Source: Dictyobacter aurantiacus (GTDB lineage: Bacteria; Chloroflexota; Ktedonobacteria; Ktedonobacterales; Ktedonobacteraceae). From it: a stretch of DNA of 64,000 bases. The stretch is taken from contig NZ_BIFQ01000002.1 of assembly GCF_003967515.1 (NCBI RefSeq), positions 372,001-436,000 on the forward strand, given 5' to 3'. The notes below the pieces were generated by a model, which saw only the letters and a program-made list of their open reading frames with translations, was not told the origin of the DNA and searched no databases. Below, in pieces: positions 57,002 to 64,000 of this stretch (positions are counted from its first letter, which is position 1; every line of letters begins with the position of its first letter). Both the position numbers and the translations under genes were made by a program.

Positions 57002-59566
57002 ATGAATATGAATTCGCATCATGAGCAAGCACACGTTCCCGCAAAGCCACGCGATAAGACTCCTCATCGACGTGATAAGATCTTGTTCTCTTCCTTTCTT
57101 ATTCTTGTAGTGCTGGCTGGTGCCGCCTTTTCTGCCAGCCTGCTGCTCGCACAACACACGCCTTCCAGGGCCGCCTCGGCTCCGCAACTGAATGGCGATA
57201 TTGCAACCATGCAGAGCGCGGGCAACCAATCTCTGCGGCTTACTGTGCCGAGCACGAGCCGCCTGAAGACAAATGCGCAGGCAGCTACGACCAGCGCGCC
57301 CGCCTTTAACAATATTGGTATCAGCACAGCTACCAATACGACTGCCGCTAACTTTGATAGCGCCGGTTATAGCTACTCTTTTAACGCGCTGCTCGAAACA
57401 GACATTGAGCCGAACCTTCCCTTCGCCTATGACGGTTTGCAATTCCAATGGCCAAATATTAACCATGTAAGCTCACCCACCCTGACTGATAACTGGCAGG
57501 CCAGTGGACAGGTCCTGCCTCTGTCAGCATCGGGAGCGCACAAAGTAGGTTTTATTGGCTCCGCATCTAATGGTGCGGTTTCTGGCAATGCGCTTGTTAC
57601 GTATAGCGATAATTCAACCCAGACCTTCTCCCTGGGTTTCAGCGATTGGACGCTGGGTGGTAGCACACAGTCGCCCGCCTTTGGCAATAAAATTGTCGTG
57701 GGCCAGGCCCGGCGCGATAGCAGAAGCGGCGAACAGAGCGTCAAAACCTATCTGTTCTACGCATCGATCAATCTCGATGCGAATAAAACGCCGGTCAGTG
57801 TGAAGTTGCCAACGCTGACCAGTAAAGCCCAGCTTCACGTGTTCACCTATACCAATGATGTTGCTCCTGCGCATGACTATAACAACACCGGTATGAGCGG
57901 AGATGCCTACACCACCGCAGGGAATCTGGATGGTGCCGGGAACAGCTATTCCAGTAAAGCGCTTAGCTGGGGTGCTGGTTATACCATTTCGTACAACCAG
58001 GGTTTTTCTGGCGAATATAGCATGCAATTTCAATGGCCAGACGTATTGCCGGGAACACCTGATAACTATCAGGCCAATGGCCAGACGATCGCGATCACAC
58101 CGGTTCCCCTGGCCGCGAAATTAGGCTTTGTGGGTGCGGCCACCGGTGGTCCGTCCTATGGTACCGCGACCCTCCATTTTGATGATGGTTCGCAACAGCA
58201 GTTCTCGCTAGGCTTTAGCGACTGGACCCTCAATGGCTATACGCGGGCTCCGTCCTACGGGAATCGCTACTTTGAGGGCATGCAGTATCGCAATACTCGC
58301 GGTGGTCAGCAGAAGATCAACACGTTCCTCTTTTACGCGGAGGTCGACTTACCATCGGGCAAAAACGTGACCAGCGTCACGCTGCCAGCTTCAACAAATC
58401 AAGGCCAGATCCACGTGTACTCGATCTCGACTGGTGTGGCAGGCTTCTTTGATAACGTGGGCGTCTCAGGGGATCAGAGCTCCTTATTTGGCAATTTTGA
58501 TGGCGGTTACCACAGCTATTCCGCCCAGGCCATGCAAAACGCTGGCGTCATCTTCAGTACCCCCGCCCCCAGTGATATGCATCCATATCGCGTCAATGGC
58601 ATCAATTTCTATATGCGCGCTTCCAATGATGTCGTTCCTGATAACTGGGTTGCCAATGGACAGATGGCCAGGGTCAACATTGTGACTTCAGCAACCACGC
58701 TGGGCTTCATCGGGTCAGCGGTGAATGGTGGCTCGACCGGTACAGGACTGATCACCTATACCGATGGCACGACACAGCAATATACGCTGGGCTTTAGCGA
58801 CTGGTGTGCCACGACGCCTCAGTATCACAATAGTGTGATTGCCAGCATGGGGTACCGCAATGGCGCTTATGGGCAGCAAGCGATCAAAAACAACCTGTAC
58901 TATGCTGAGGTTCCGCTCCAGATGAACAAGATCCTTGACAGTGTCCAGTTGCCCACAACGACCGGTGGTGTAATGCATATCTTCGCTGTGGCTGAAGGCC
59001 TTGGCAATTATAACAATATCGGCATTAGCGATGATCATGCCACCAAACAGGCCAACCTGGATGGCGCCGGATATAGCTATTCCGCGCAGGCTTTGCAGTC
59101 CGCCGGGATCACTGCAGGCACGACCTTTGCGCATGACGGCTTCAATTTCAAGTTCGGCACCAATGATGGAGGGACTACTCTGGCTGGTTCGCCTGACAAC
59201 TACGTGGCCGTTGGTCAAAACATCGATACGGTTCCTACTGCTGGACGTACCAGCATCGGTTTCATCCTCTCTTCCACAGGCGGGGGAGTTTCGGGTACTG
59301 CCACGATCTACTATGCTGATGGCACCAGCCAGGACATCCCGTTAGGGGCAGCAGACTGGTGTAATGGTGCAACGGCCGCTCAGTATAGGGGGTATGTTGT
59401 TGCTACCATGAAGTATCGCAATACCCCTGGTGGTCAGCAGTCACTAGCAAACTATCTCTACTACACCAGCTATACGCTGAATAATACAAATCCGGCTGGC
59501 CCCGTGACGAAAATCGTGTTGCCGAACCTCCCTCAGCTTCACATTTTCTCAATCGCCTACAAATAG
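57002..59566 (+). CDS. Secreted protein with four tandem 185-residue repeats
   Basis: An 854-residue protein. A charged start followed by ILFSSFLILVVLAGAAFSAS (residues 28-47) is a signal anchor. Then come four repeats of about 185 residues beginning near residues 101, 291, 482 and 668. Each holds N-N-x-G-(I/M/V)-S, YSYSxxAL, a PDN(W/Y)xAxGQ, LGFSDW and RNxxGGQQ signature and ends in xLPxxxxLHVFSI. The repeats are beta-rich, perhaps jelly-roll or Ig-like carbohydrate-binding units; the family is not recognised. No catalytic motif. It is probably displayed or secreted, binding glycans. A strong terminator follows at 59587. Confidence 0.7.
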   Translation: MNMNSHHEQAHVPAKPRDKTPHRRDKILFSSFLILVVLAGAAFSASLLLAQHTPSRAASAPQLNGDIATMQSAGNQSLRLTVPSTSRLKTNAQAATTSAPAFNNIGISTATNTTAANFDSAGYSYSFNALLETDIEPNLPFAYDGLQFQWPNINHVSSPTLTDNWQASGQVLPLSASGAHKVGFIGSASNGAVSGNALVTYSDNSTQTFSLGFSDWTLGGSTQSPAFGNKIVVGQARRDSRSGEQSVKTYLFYASINLDANKTPVSVKLPTLTSKAQLHVFTYTNDVAPAHDYNNTGMSGDAYTTAGNLDGAGNSYSSKALSWGAGYTISYNQGFSGEYSMQFQWPDVLPGTPDNYQANGQTIAITPVPLAAKLGFVGAATGGPSYGTATLHFDDGSQQQFSLGFSDWTLNGYTRAPSYGNRYFEGMQYRNTRGGQQKINTFLFYAEVDLPSGKNVTSVTLPASTNQGQIHVYSISTGVAGFFDNVGVSGDQSSLFGNFDGGYHSYSAQAMQNAGVIFSTPAPSDMHPYRVNGINFYMRASNDVVPDNWVANGQMARVNIVTSATTLGFIGSAVNGGSTGTGLITYTDGTTQQYTLGFSDWCATTPQYHNSVIASMGYRNGAYGQQAIKNNLYYAEVPLQMNKILDSVQLPTTTGGVMHIFAVAEGLGNYNNIGISDDHATKQANLDGAGYSYSAQALQSAGITAGTTFAHDGFNFKFGTNDGGTTLAGSPDNYVAVGQNIDTVPTAGRTSIGFILSSTGGGVSGTATIYYADGTSQDIPLGAADWCNGATAAQYRGYVVATMKYRNTPGGQQSLANYLYYTSYTLNNTNPAGPVTKIVLPNLPQLHIFSIAYK

Positions 59567-59586
59567 ATCCTTGCCACAGAGCATCG

Positions 59587-59622
59587 GGGACCATCCTGTC
59601 ATCAGGATGGTCCCATTCTTTT
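59587..59622. terminator. Bidirectional rho-independent terminator
   Basis: GGGACCATCCTG (59587-59598) pairs with 59603-59614 across a 4-base loop, followed by a T-rich tail. It lies between two converging genes. Confidence 0.85.
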
Positions 59623-59647
59623 GGTGTGGACATACAGCGCTTTTTGC

Positions 59648-61000
59648 TTATTGTCCACGCATCATTGCATCCTCTGTGACGAACCTGAAAAAGGGGATGA
59701 ATTGCAGCCCGGTCACGAGGGCGAACAGGATAAGCACGGTGCGCAGCCCGCAGAACTGGGCGAGCAGTCCAGCGGCCAGCGGACCGAGGGCCGCCATGCC
59801 GATGGAGAGGAGGCGGCAGGTGGCGTTGACGCGTCCCTGTAGCCCTGCGGGGATAAGACGACCCTGCAGGGCCGCCACCGCGATGGTCCACATCGGTCCC
59901 CCCATGCTGCCCAGCAATAGCGCCGCGCCGATCAGCCAGAGGTTATGCGTCAGGGCGGGCGTCACAAACATCAGACCGTTGCCAAAGACGTTGAAGCCGA
60001 TGGCCCAGCGCCGCCCCAGCCAGCGTTGCACAGGCGCGGTCAGCAGGGTCCCCAGGATACTCCCGATGCTGATAACCATCAACAGAACGCCATAGGTGGC
60101 CGCGCTCAGTCCCAGGGGACCGGGCGCGACGGCGTAGAGCGCCATGACGACGAGATAGCCGCTCCAGCAGGCATTGATGATGCCCGCCATCACAGCGATC
60201 GCCAGCAGCAGACGCTCGTGCCAGAGATAGCGCAAACCTTCTCGGATATCCATCCCGATATGACGGAGAAGCGTTCCTCTCCTGGTAGCACGCTCACGCC
60301 CGTTCCGCGAGGGAAGGCGTAGCGTCTGGCGCAGGCAGAGCAGGGCCAGCAATGCCAGGCCCGCGCAGAGGCTGCTGGCGCCCAGCGAGAGCACGATGCT
60401 GATGCTGACCAGAAAGGCGCCAAGGGGATCGGCCAGCAGGCCGAAAATGTTCTGCGCACCCACCAGCAGTGCATTGGCGCGCTCTAGCTTCTCCCGAGGG
60501 ACGACCATCACCAGCGCCGCCGCCAGCGCGGGCTCCTCTATGGTCTCGGTCACGCCCAGCAGCAGCGCCAGCGCATACAGCAATGGCAAGGGAACGAAAT
60601 CCACGGAGGCCAGGCAGGCATCCAGGGCAAACGCCGACACGCGCAGGGCGGTGGTCACAATCAGGATCAGGCGCCGATCATAGCGATCGACCAGCACACC
60701 CAGCGGCAGACCCAGCACAAACGCAGGCAGGATCTGGACGAAAGCGATCCCTGAAACCAGCAGGGGCACACGCGTCAAATGGGTGGCAAACAGGGTCAGC
60801 GCCAGTCCCGTCGCCGCATACGCCAGATAATTGGCGCCCGAGACGATCCAGAGCAAGAAAAAATGGAGGCGATGGCGCGATGGCCATGCAAAAGAGGTGT
60901 TCCGTACGCCAGCATACTCGCTGGCATCTACCTCAGAGACAGAATCGGATAGATCCGCTTCAGTCGAAGAGGATTGGTGTGGATGTTTATGTGAAGACAT
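59648..61000 (-). CDS. MFS exporter (DHA3-like)
   Basis: About 450 residues. ATG 61000 (MSSHKHPHQ) is chosen over upstream in-frame ATGs because the region before it is low in coding character. About 12 hydrophobic segments follow a 50-residue soluble start. The loop 2-3 motif GVLVDRYDRRLI fits the MFS signature (GxLxDRxxRR). The pattern of an N-terminal DHA3-type (EntS/macrolide-like) exporter is likely. It may export drugs or metabolites using proton motive force. No regulator nearby. Confidence 0.85.
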   Translation of the reverse strand: MSSHKHPHQSSSTEADLSDSVSEVDASEYAGVRNTSFAWPSRHRLHFFLLWIVSGANYLAYAATGLALTLFATHLTRVPLLVSGIAFVQILPAFVLGLPLGVLVDRYDRRLILIVTTALRVSAFALDACLASVDFVPLPLLYALALLLGVTETIEEPALAAALVMVVPREKLERANALLVGAQNIFGLLADPLGAFLVSISIVLSLGASSLCAGLALLALLCLRQTLRLPSRNGRERATRRGTLLRHIGMDIREGLRYLWHERLLLAIAVMAGIINACWSGYLVVMALYAVAPGPLGLSAATYGVLLMVISIGSILGTLLTAPVQRWLGRRWAIGFNVFGNGLMFVTPALTHNLWLIGAALLLGSMGGPMWTIAVAALQGRLIPAGLQGRVNATCRLLSIGMAALGPLAAGLLAQFCGLRTVLILFALVTGLQFIPFFRFVTEDAMMRGQ

Positions 61001-61327
61001 GAACGAGGTTCTCCATTCACTACATAGCAGCCAGGACGCCAGAGAAGCGTTCGGCCGCGACCGCTTTATCAGCGCGCATGTAGCCAGGTAGCCCAAGTGT
61101 TTCACGCACAGCTAGCGTTTCTGAGAGGGGCTACCTTGAATGGAAAACAAGATCAGGACTCATTGCATGGTCGAAATATCTCTTTCTTCATTGCACACAG
61201 GCTCTTCATCCTATTGCTACTCTATCATGAGGAAGTGGATATTACAAGGTCGGAGATGCATCGAAATGTCTTTCATTTCTTGCAAAAAGAAACCGTGACA
61301 AAACAAAGAAACGTACACGTAAGTTCG
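61001..61327. other. Upstream region of the MFS gene
   Basis: Contains the presumed MFS promoter; no clear -35/-10 pair was found. No gene recognised. Confidence 0.35.
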
Positions 61328-61765
61328 ACCCTTGCGGCCAATACGTTCAACTTTAGCGCAGGCAACAGGAAACACGAGAAGCTTCCCGCGAAGGATGGAC
61401 GCATCCCCTCACACGATCATGTCCCCGTAGGCGGCATAGGATTGCGGCCTTTTCAATACGGCATTTCTTCCGAAAAGCAGCAATCCGGCCTTGTGCATGC
61501 CGCTCTGTTGACGTACGATATGCTGGCTTCTGCATGGCCATAGGACCGCTTTTCTCGCTTTTTAGGAACGATATCGTACGTGAACGGAGGCGGCATGCAC
61601 AAGGCCGGATTGCTGCTTTTTGTGCATTCTGCGTGTCAATCAGGCCGCAATCCTATGCCGCCTACGGGGAAACATGTTCGTGTCGAGGAACATTTCGATG
61701 CTACGCTGGACCTCTCGCGTTTCCTGTTGCCTGCGCTAAAATTGAATGTATTGACCCTTGCGGCC
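61328..61765. repeat. Nested palindromic element, copy C
   Basis: Outer arms at 61340-61381 and 61711-61752, middle arms near 61426-61449 and 61643-61665, and perfect 26-bp inner arms at 61477-61502 and 61591-61616. ACCCTTGCGGCC flanks both ends (61328-61339 and 61754-61765) as a direct repeat. The most complete copy in the window. Confidence 0.85.
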
Positions 61766-62062
61766 GCTTCACGGCAAAGTCGGGGCAAGCCCGACACCTA
61801 CGAGGGCATTTCCTTTTTTTTCGGTACCTTTCTTTTTGCAAAAAATGAATGGCATCCATGCATCGTTTGGATCAACAGATCCGTATCCTATGCAGGAGGG
61901 GGTGTTTGCGGGGATGGATATATATACTTTTCTGACGCTGAACCATACCATATAAATCCAAAGGTATGGTTCAGCTTGCATTTTTAGAACTCTTGTTCTA
62001 CTCTATAAAGACAGTTGTTGAAGTTGTGTTGTGTTCAGAAGAGATGGGAAAGGATAGATTCC
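61766..62062. other. Gap with orphan hairpin
   Basis: About 300 bases without a gene. It contains a short palindromic piece near 61773-61801 and the hairpin at 61937-61975. Confidence 0.4.
61937..61975 (+). terminator. Terminator-like hairpin without an upstream gene
   Basis: GCTGAACCATACC (61937-61949) pairs perfectly with 61963-61975; TTGCATTTTT follows. No plus-strand gene ends just upstream, so it may terminate a small RNA or be a relic. Confidence 0.5.
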
Positions 62063-62518
62063 ATGAGTCAAGCCGACCATGCTACCAATAAACAGGCCAA
62101 TCGTTCACAGTCTGACAATACCGCCGAGCTGCGCAAGTCGCCGATGATGGCGCACCTGCTGGATGCGCTGGAGAAGCAAGAGGATATCGGTCACTATGGC
62201 CGCCTGACCTTCGCGATGATCGCGCGCCACTTCCTCTCCGATGACGAGATCGTCGATCTGCTGAGCCATCAGCCCGACCACAATGCCACCGATTCACGCG
62301 CCCTGCTGCAGCAGGTCAAGCAGCGCAACTATAATCCACCCAAGCGCGAGCGCATCCTGGAATGGCAGGCGCAGCAGGATTTCCCGATCTGCCCCGATCC
62401 CGAGAATCCCGATGCCTGCAACGTCTACCAGGAATTGAACTTCCCGCCCGACATCTTCGACCAGATCAACAATTACCACGAAGAACAGGTCAAAGCGGAA
62501 GAGAAGCAAAATAGCTAA
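62063..62518 (+). CDS. Unknown hydrophilic 151-residue protein
   Basis: Starts MSQADHATNKQANRSQSDN; ATG 62063 follows AAAGGA, and the upstream frame to 62015 lacks such a site. The N-terminal 35 residues look disordered. The rest is helical and acidic (LLDALEKQEDIGHYGRLTFA, EIVDLLSHQPDHNATDSRA). FPICPDPENPDACNVY carries two cysteines. No family recognised. A 33-bp hairpin follows its stop. Confidence 0.6.
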   Translation: MSQADHATNKQANRSQSDNTAELRKSPMMAHLLDALEKQEDIGHYGRLTFAMIARHFLSDDEIVDLLSHQPDHNATDSRALLQQVKQRNYNPPKRERILEWQAQQDFPICPDPENPDACNVYQELNFPPDIFDQINNYHEEQVKAEEKQNS

Positions 62519-62523
62519 TAAGT

Positions 62524-62540
62524 GCGCCCCTAGTGGGCGC
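62524..62540. terminator. Short GC-rich hairpin after 62063 gene
   Basis: GCGCCC (62524-62529) pairs with GGGCGC (62535-62540) over a 5-base loop directly behind the stop codon. A T-tract is absent, so strength is uncertain. Confidence 0.45.
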
Positions 62541-62545
62541 TCAAG

Positions 62546-62615
62546 GTTATTAATATGAGGAGTGGAGAAGGGATGTGGTGTGCCGCATCCCTTCTCCATT
62601 CCTTATATTAATAAC
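62546..62615. repeat. 33-bp near-perfect hairpin
   Basis: Arms at 62546-62578 and 62583-62615 pair with only three mismatches, all G-T, which would be G-U pairs in plus-strand RNA. Loop TGTG. Unusually long for a terminator and lacking a T-tract; may be an RNA structure or a palindromic repeat. Confidence 0.7.
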
Positions 62616-62687
62616 TCTGGTTGGGAATAGCGAGCTTGCTATTAATGCTTGTTCCCGGGCGCTCACCTTATCAGGAAACGATAAATG

Positions 62688-62735
62688 CGAACTATTACGT
62701 ATAAAAAATGATAGAATAGTAGTATTAATAGTTCG
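62688..62735 (+). promoter_or_regulatory. Putative operator of the SDR gene
   Basis: CGAACTATTA (62688-62697) is inverted at 62726-62735 with 28 bases between, just upstream of GGAGG and the start codon at 62753. A dimeric repressor such as HxlR/MarR type would fit; none is encoded here. Confidence 0.45.
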
Positions 62736-62752
62736 TATTTCTGGAGGGTGTC

Positions 62753-63583
62753 ATGAAAAAAGTTGTTGTTACCGGGGGCAGTGGCAAGGCGGGCCGGGCG
62801 GTCATCAAGGATCTGCTGGCGCACGACTACGAGGTGCTGAGCGTGGATCTGCTGCCGCCGCAGGAGCGGCTGTGTCCATTTCTTAAGACGGACCTGACCG
62901 ATCTGGGACAGGTCTTCGAGGTGTTAAGTGGCAGCGACGCGGTCGTTCATCTGGGCGCGATCCCGTCGTCGGGCCTGCAGCCGGAGGAGGCGACGTTTCG
63001 CAATAATACGCTCAGCACCTATAATATCTTCAGCGCGGCCACGACCTTGAAGCTGCAGCGGGTGGTGTGGGCATCGAGCGAGACCACGCTGGGACTGCCG
63101 TTTGAGCGCGAGAAGCCTGTCTACGCGCCGATTGACGAGGAGCATCCGCTGTATCCAGAGTCCAGCTACGCGCTCTCCAAGGTTATTTCGGAGGAGATGG
63201 CGCGCCAGTTCAGCCGCTGGAGCGGCATCCCCTTTGTGGGGCTGCGCTTCTCCAATATCATGGAGCCCCATGATTACGCGCGCTTCCCTTCGTTCGCGGA
63301 GGACGCCAGGTCGCGCAAGTGGAATCTGTGGGGCTATGTCGATGCGCGCGATGTCGCCCAGAGTTGCCGCCTGGGACTCGAAGCCGACATCCAGGGGGCC
63401 GAAGCCTTTATCATCGCCGCCGCCGATACCGTCATGAACCGTCCTAGCCGCGACCTGCTGGCCGAGGTCTTCCCCGGTGTCCCCCTGAAGGGCGAGATCG
63501 AAGAGTTCGAGACGCTCCTCTCCATTACCAAAGCTCGCAAGCTGCTCGGCTATCAGCCAGAATACTCCTGGCGCAACGCCTGA
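62753..63583 (+). CDS. NAD-dependent epimerase/dehydratase (extended SDR)
   Basis: A 276-residue protein with the Rossmann start VVVTGGSGKAGRAVI (GxxGxxG), VHLGA, the active-site Ser in WASSE and the catalytic pair YALSK (Tyr and Lys). It is typical of extended short-chain dehydrogenases acting on nucleotide sugars or related compounds; shorter than most UDP-sugar epimerases. GGAGG lies 5 bases before the ATG. It is flanked by an inverted-repeat operator and a terminator, so it is a single-gene unit. Confidence 0.85.
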   Translation: MKKVVVTGGSGKAGRAVIKDLLAHDYEVLSVDLLPPQERLCPFLKTDLTDLGQVFEVLSGSDAVVHLGAIPSSGLQPEEATFRNNTLSTYNIFSAATTLKLQRVVWASSETTLGLPFEREKPVYAPIDEEHPLYPESSYALSKVISEEMARQFSRWSGIPFVGLRFSNIMEPHDYARFPSFAEDARSRKWNLWGYVDARDVAQSCRLGLEADIQGAEAFIIAAADTVMNRPSRDLLAEVFPGVPLKGEIEEFETLLSITKARKLLGYQPEYSWRNA

Positions 63584-63603
63584 GCAACGACCATACTTCG
63601 ATA

Positions 63604-63633
63604 CAATAGGGCGGCCCGAAAGCTGCCCTATTG
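63604..63633 (+). terminator. Rho-independent terminator of the SDR gene
   Basis: CAATAGGGC (63604-63612) pairs with 63625-63633; the stem continues inward with GGC/GCT. Located 20 bases after the stop codon. Confidence 0.7.
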
Positions 63634-63721
63634 TTCAGGTCGCATCCCTCCTTTTGGACAGCGACCAACCGATATGCTCCCGCCTATACTGTTCCGTGAT
63701 ACGAAACAATTTTTTTGCAGC

Positions 63722-63760
63722 AATACAATTGTGCCCAATTAAGTTGTGCGCAATTATATT
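63722..63760 (+). promoter_or_regulatory. MarR/OhrR-like operator before quinone oxidoreductase
   Basis: Repeated CAATTGTGCCCAATTA and TTGTGCGCAATTAT motifs between 63724 and 63759 resemble the AT-rich palindromes bound by MarR/OhrR-type redox regulators. They lie between the likely promoter and the ATG at 63777. Confidence 0.5.
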
Positions 63761-63776
63761 GGGAAGGATGCATATC

Positions 63777-64000
63777 ATGTCAGAAAAGATGATGCAAGCC
63801 ATACAGGTGCGGCGCTACGGTGGTCCAGAGGAGCTGGTGCTGGAGTCGATCCCTCGTCCACAACCAGGGGAGGGTGAGGTGCTGGTGCGCGTACATGCCG
63901 CCGGCGTGCTGCCGATAGAGTGGAAGGTGCGCCAGGGCTTGTTCAAGAGTGTGCGCCCGTCCACGTTCCCCTATATTCCGGGCAGCGCGTTTTCCGGTAT
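63777..64000 (+). CDS. NADPH:quinone oxidoreductase-like (MDR family), partial
   Basis: Only the first 74 residues lie in the window (MSEKMMQAIQVRRYGGPEEL, then EVLVRVHAAGVLPIEWKVR). The AAGVLPIEWKVRQG segment is the hallmark of zinc-free quinone oxidoreductases of the medium-chain dehydrogenase family. GGGAAGGA precedes the ATG. Such enzymes reduce quinones or enones with NADPH. The redox-type operator just upstream fits that role. Confidence 0.8.
   Translation, partial: MSEKMMQAIQVRRYGGPEELVLESIPRPQPGEGEVLVRVHAAGVLPIEWKVRQGLFKSVRPSTFPYIPGSAFSG

Overview
The window looks like an accessory, defence-rich stretch of a large bacterial chromosome. The best guess for the source is a filamentous soil Chloroflexota of the Ktedonobacteria type. 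This is inferred from the mix of TIR/NACHT/STAND proteins, tandem small GTPases, CHAT protease, Rhs remnants, IS5/IS630 elements and abundant palindromic intergenic repeats. No rRNA or other taxonomic marker is present. I saw no tRNA, rRNA or CRISPR array.

Bases 1-19902 hold two divergent, tightly packed operons around a shared promoter region at about 10.9-11.3 kb. Leftward: a short formylglycine-generating-enzyme (FGE)-like protein, a stand-alone GAP1 N-terminal-type protein, an HTH/helical protein, a TIR-STAND-TPR protein, a full GAP1-like protein, a zinc-ribbon GTPase and a near-duplicate GTPase fused to a large membrane domain that runs off the window. Rightward: a CHAT caspase-like protease, a 1646-residue P-loop/helical-repeat protein, a second type of zinc-ribbon GTPase and another FGE-like protein. 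Overlapping start/stop codons couple several of these. The set resembles the GTPase-centred NTP-dependent conflict systems predicted for multicellular bacteria and is the best candidate for an undescribed immune or self-recognition system.

Bases 20000-26700 carry ordinary and decaying genes: a ZIP transporter relic beside a BlaI/CopY-type repressor, a STAND fragment, a frameshifted copy of a metallo-beta-lactamase-fold gene and its intact paralogue, and a MerR regulator with a NmrA-like oxidoreductase/carbonic anhydrase pair. Two near-identical 19-bp-spacer promoters tie the MerR gene to that pair.

Bases 26704-43446 form a second defence island. A gene pair on the minus strand (unknown protein and a RelE-fold/UvrD helicase fusion) is divergent from a helicase with DUF1998 and a C-terminal PD-(D/E)XK nuclease, an SNF2-type helicase and a 1345-residue adenine methyltransferase. 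Small zinc-binding, HNH nuclease and unknown genes follow. The core resembles class 1 DISARM but with different gene partition and additions.

Bases 43500-64000 are a mosaic: three copies of a nested palindromic element whose internal segments are flipped between copies, a GNAT acetyltransferase, a truncated IS630, an IS5-family element interrupting an immunity-like gene, degraded Rhs genes, a cytochrome P450 operon with leader ORFs and paired operators, several unknown small proteins, a membrane NACHT NTPase, a secreted four-repeat protein, an MFS exporter, an SDR epimerase and the start of a quinone oxidoreductase.
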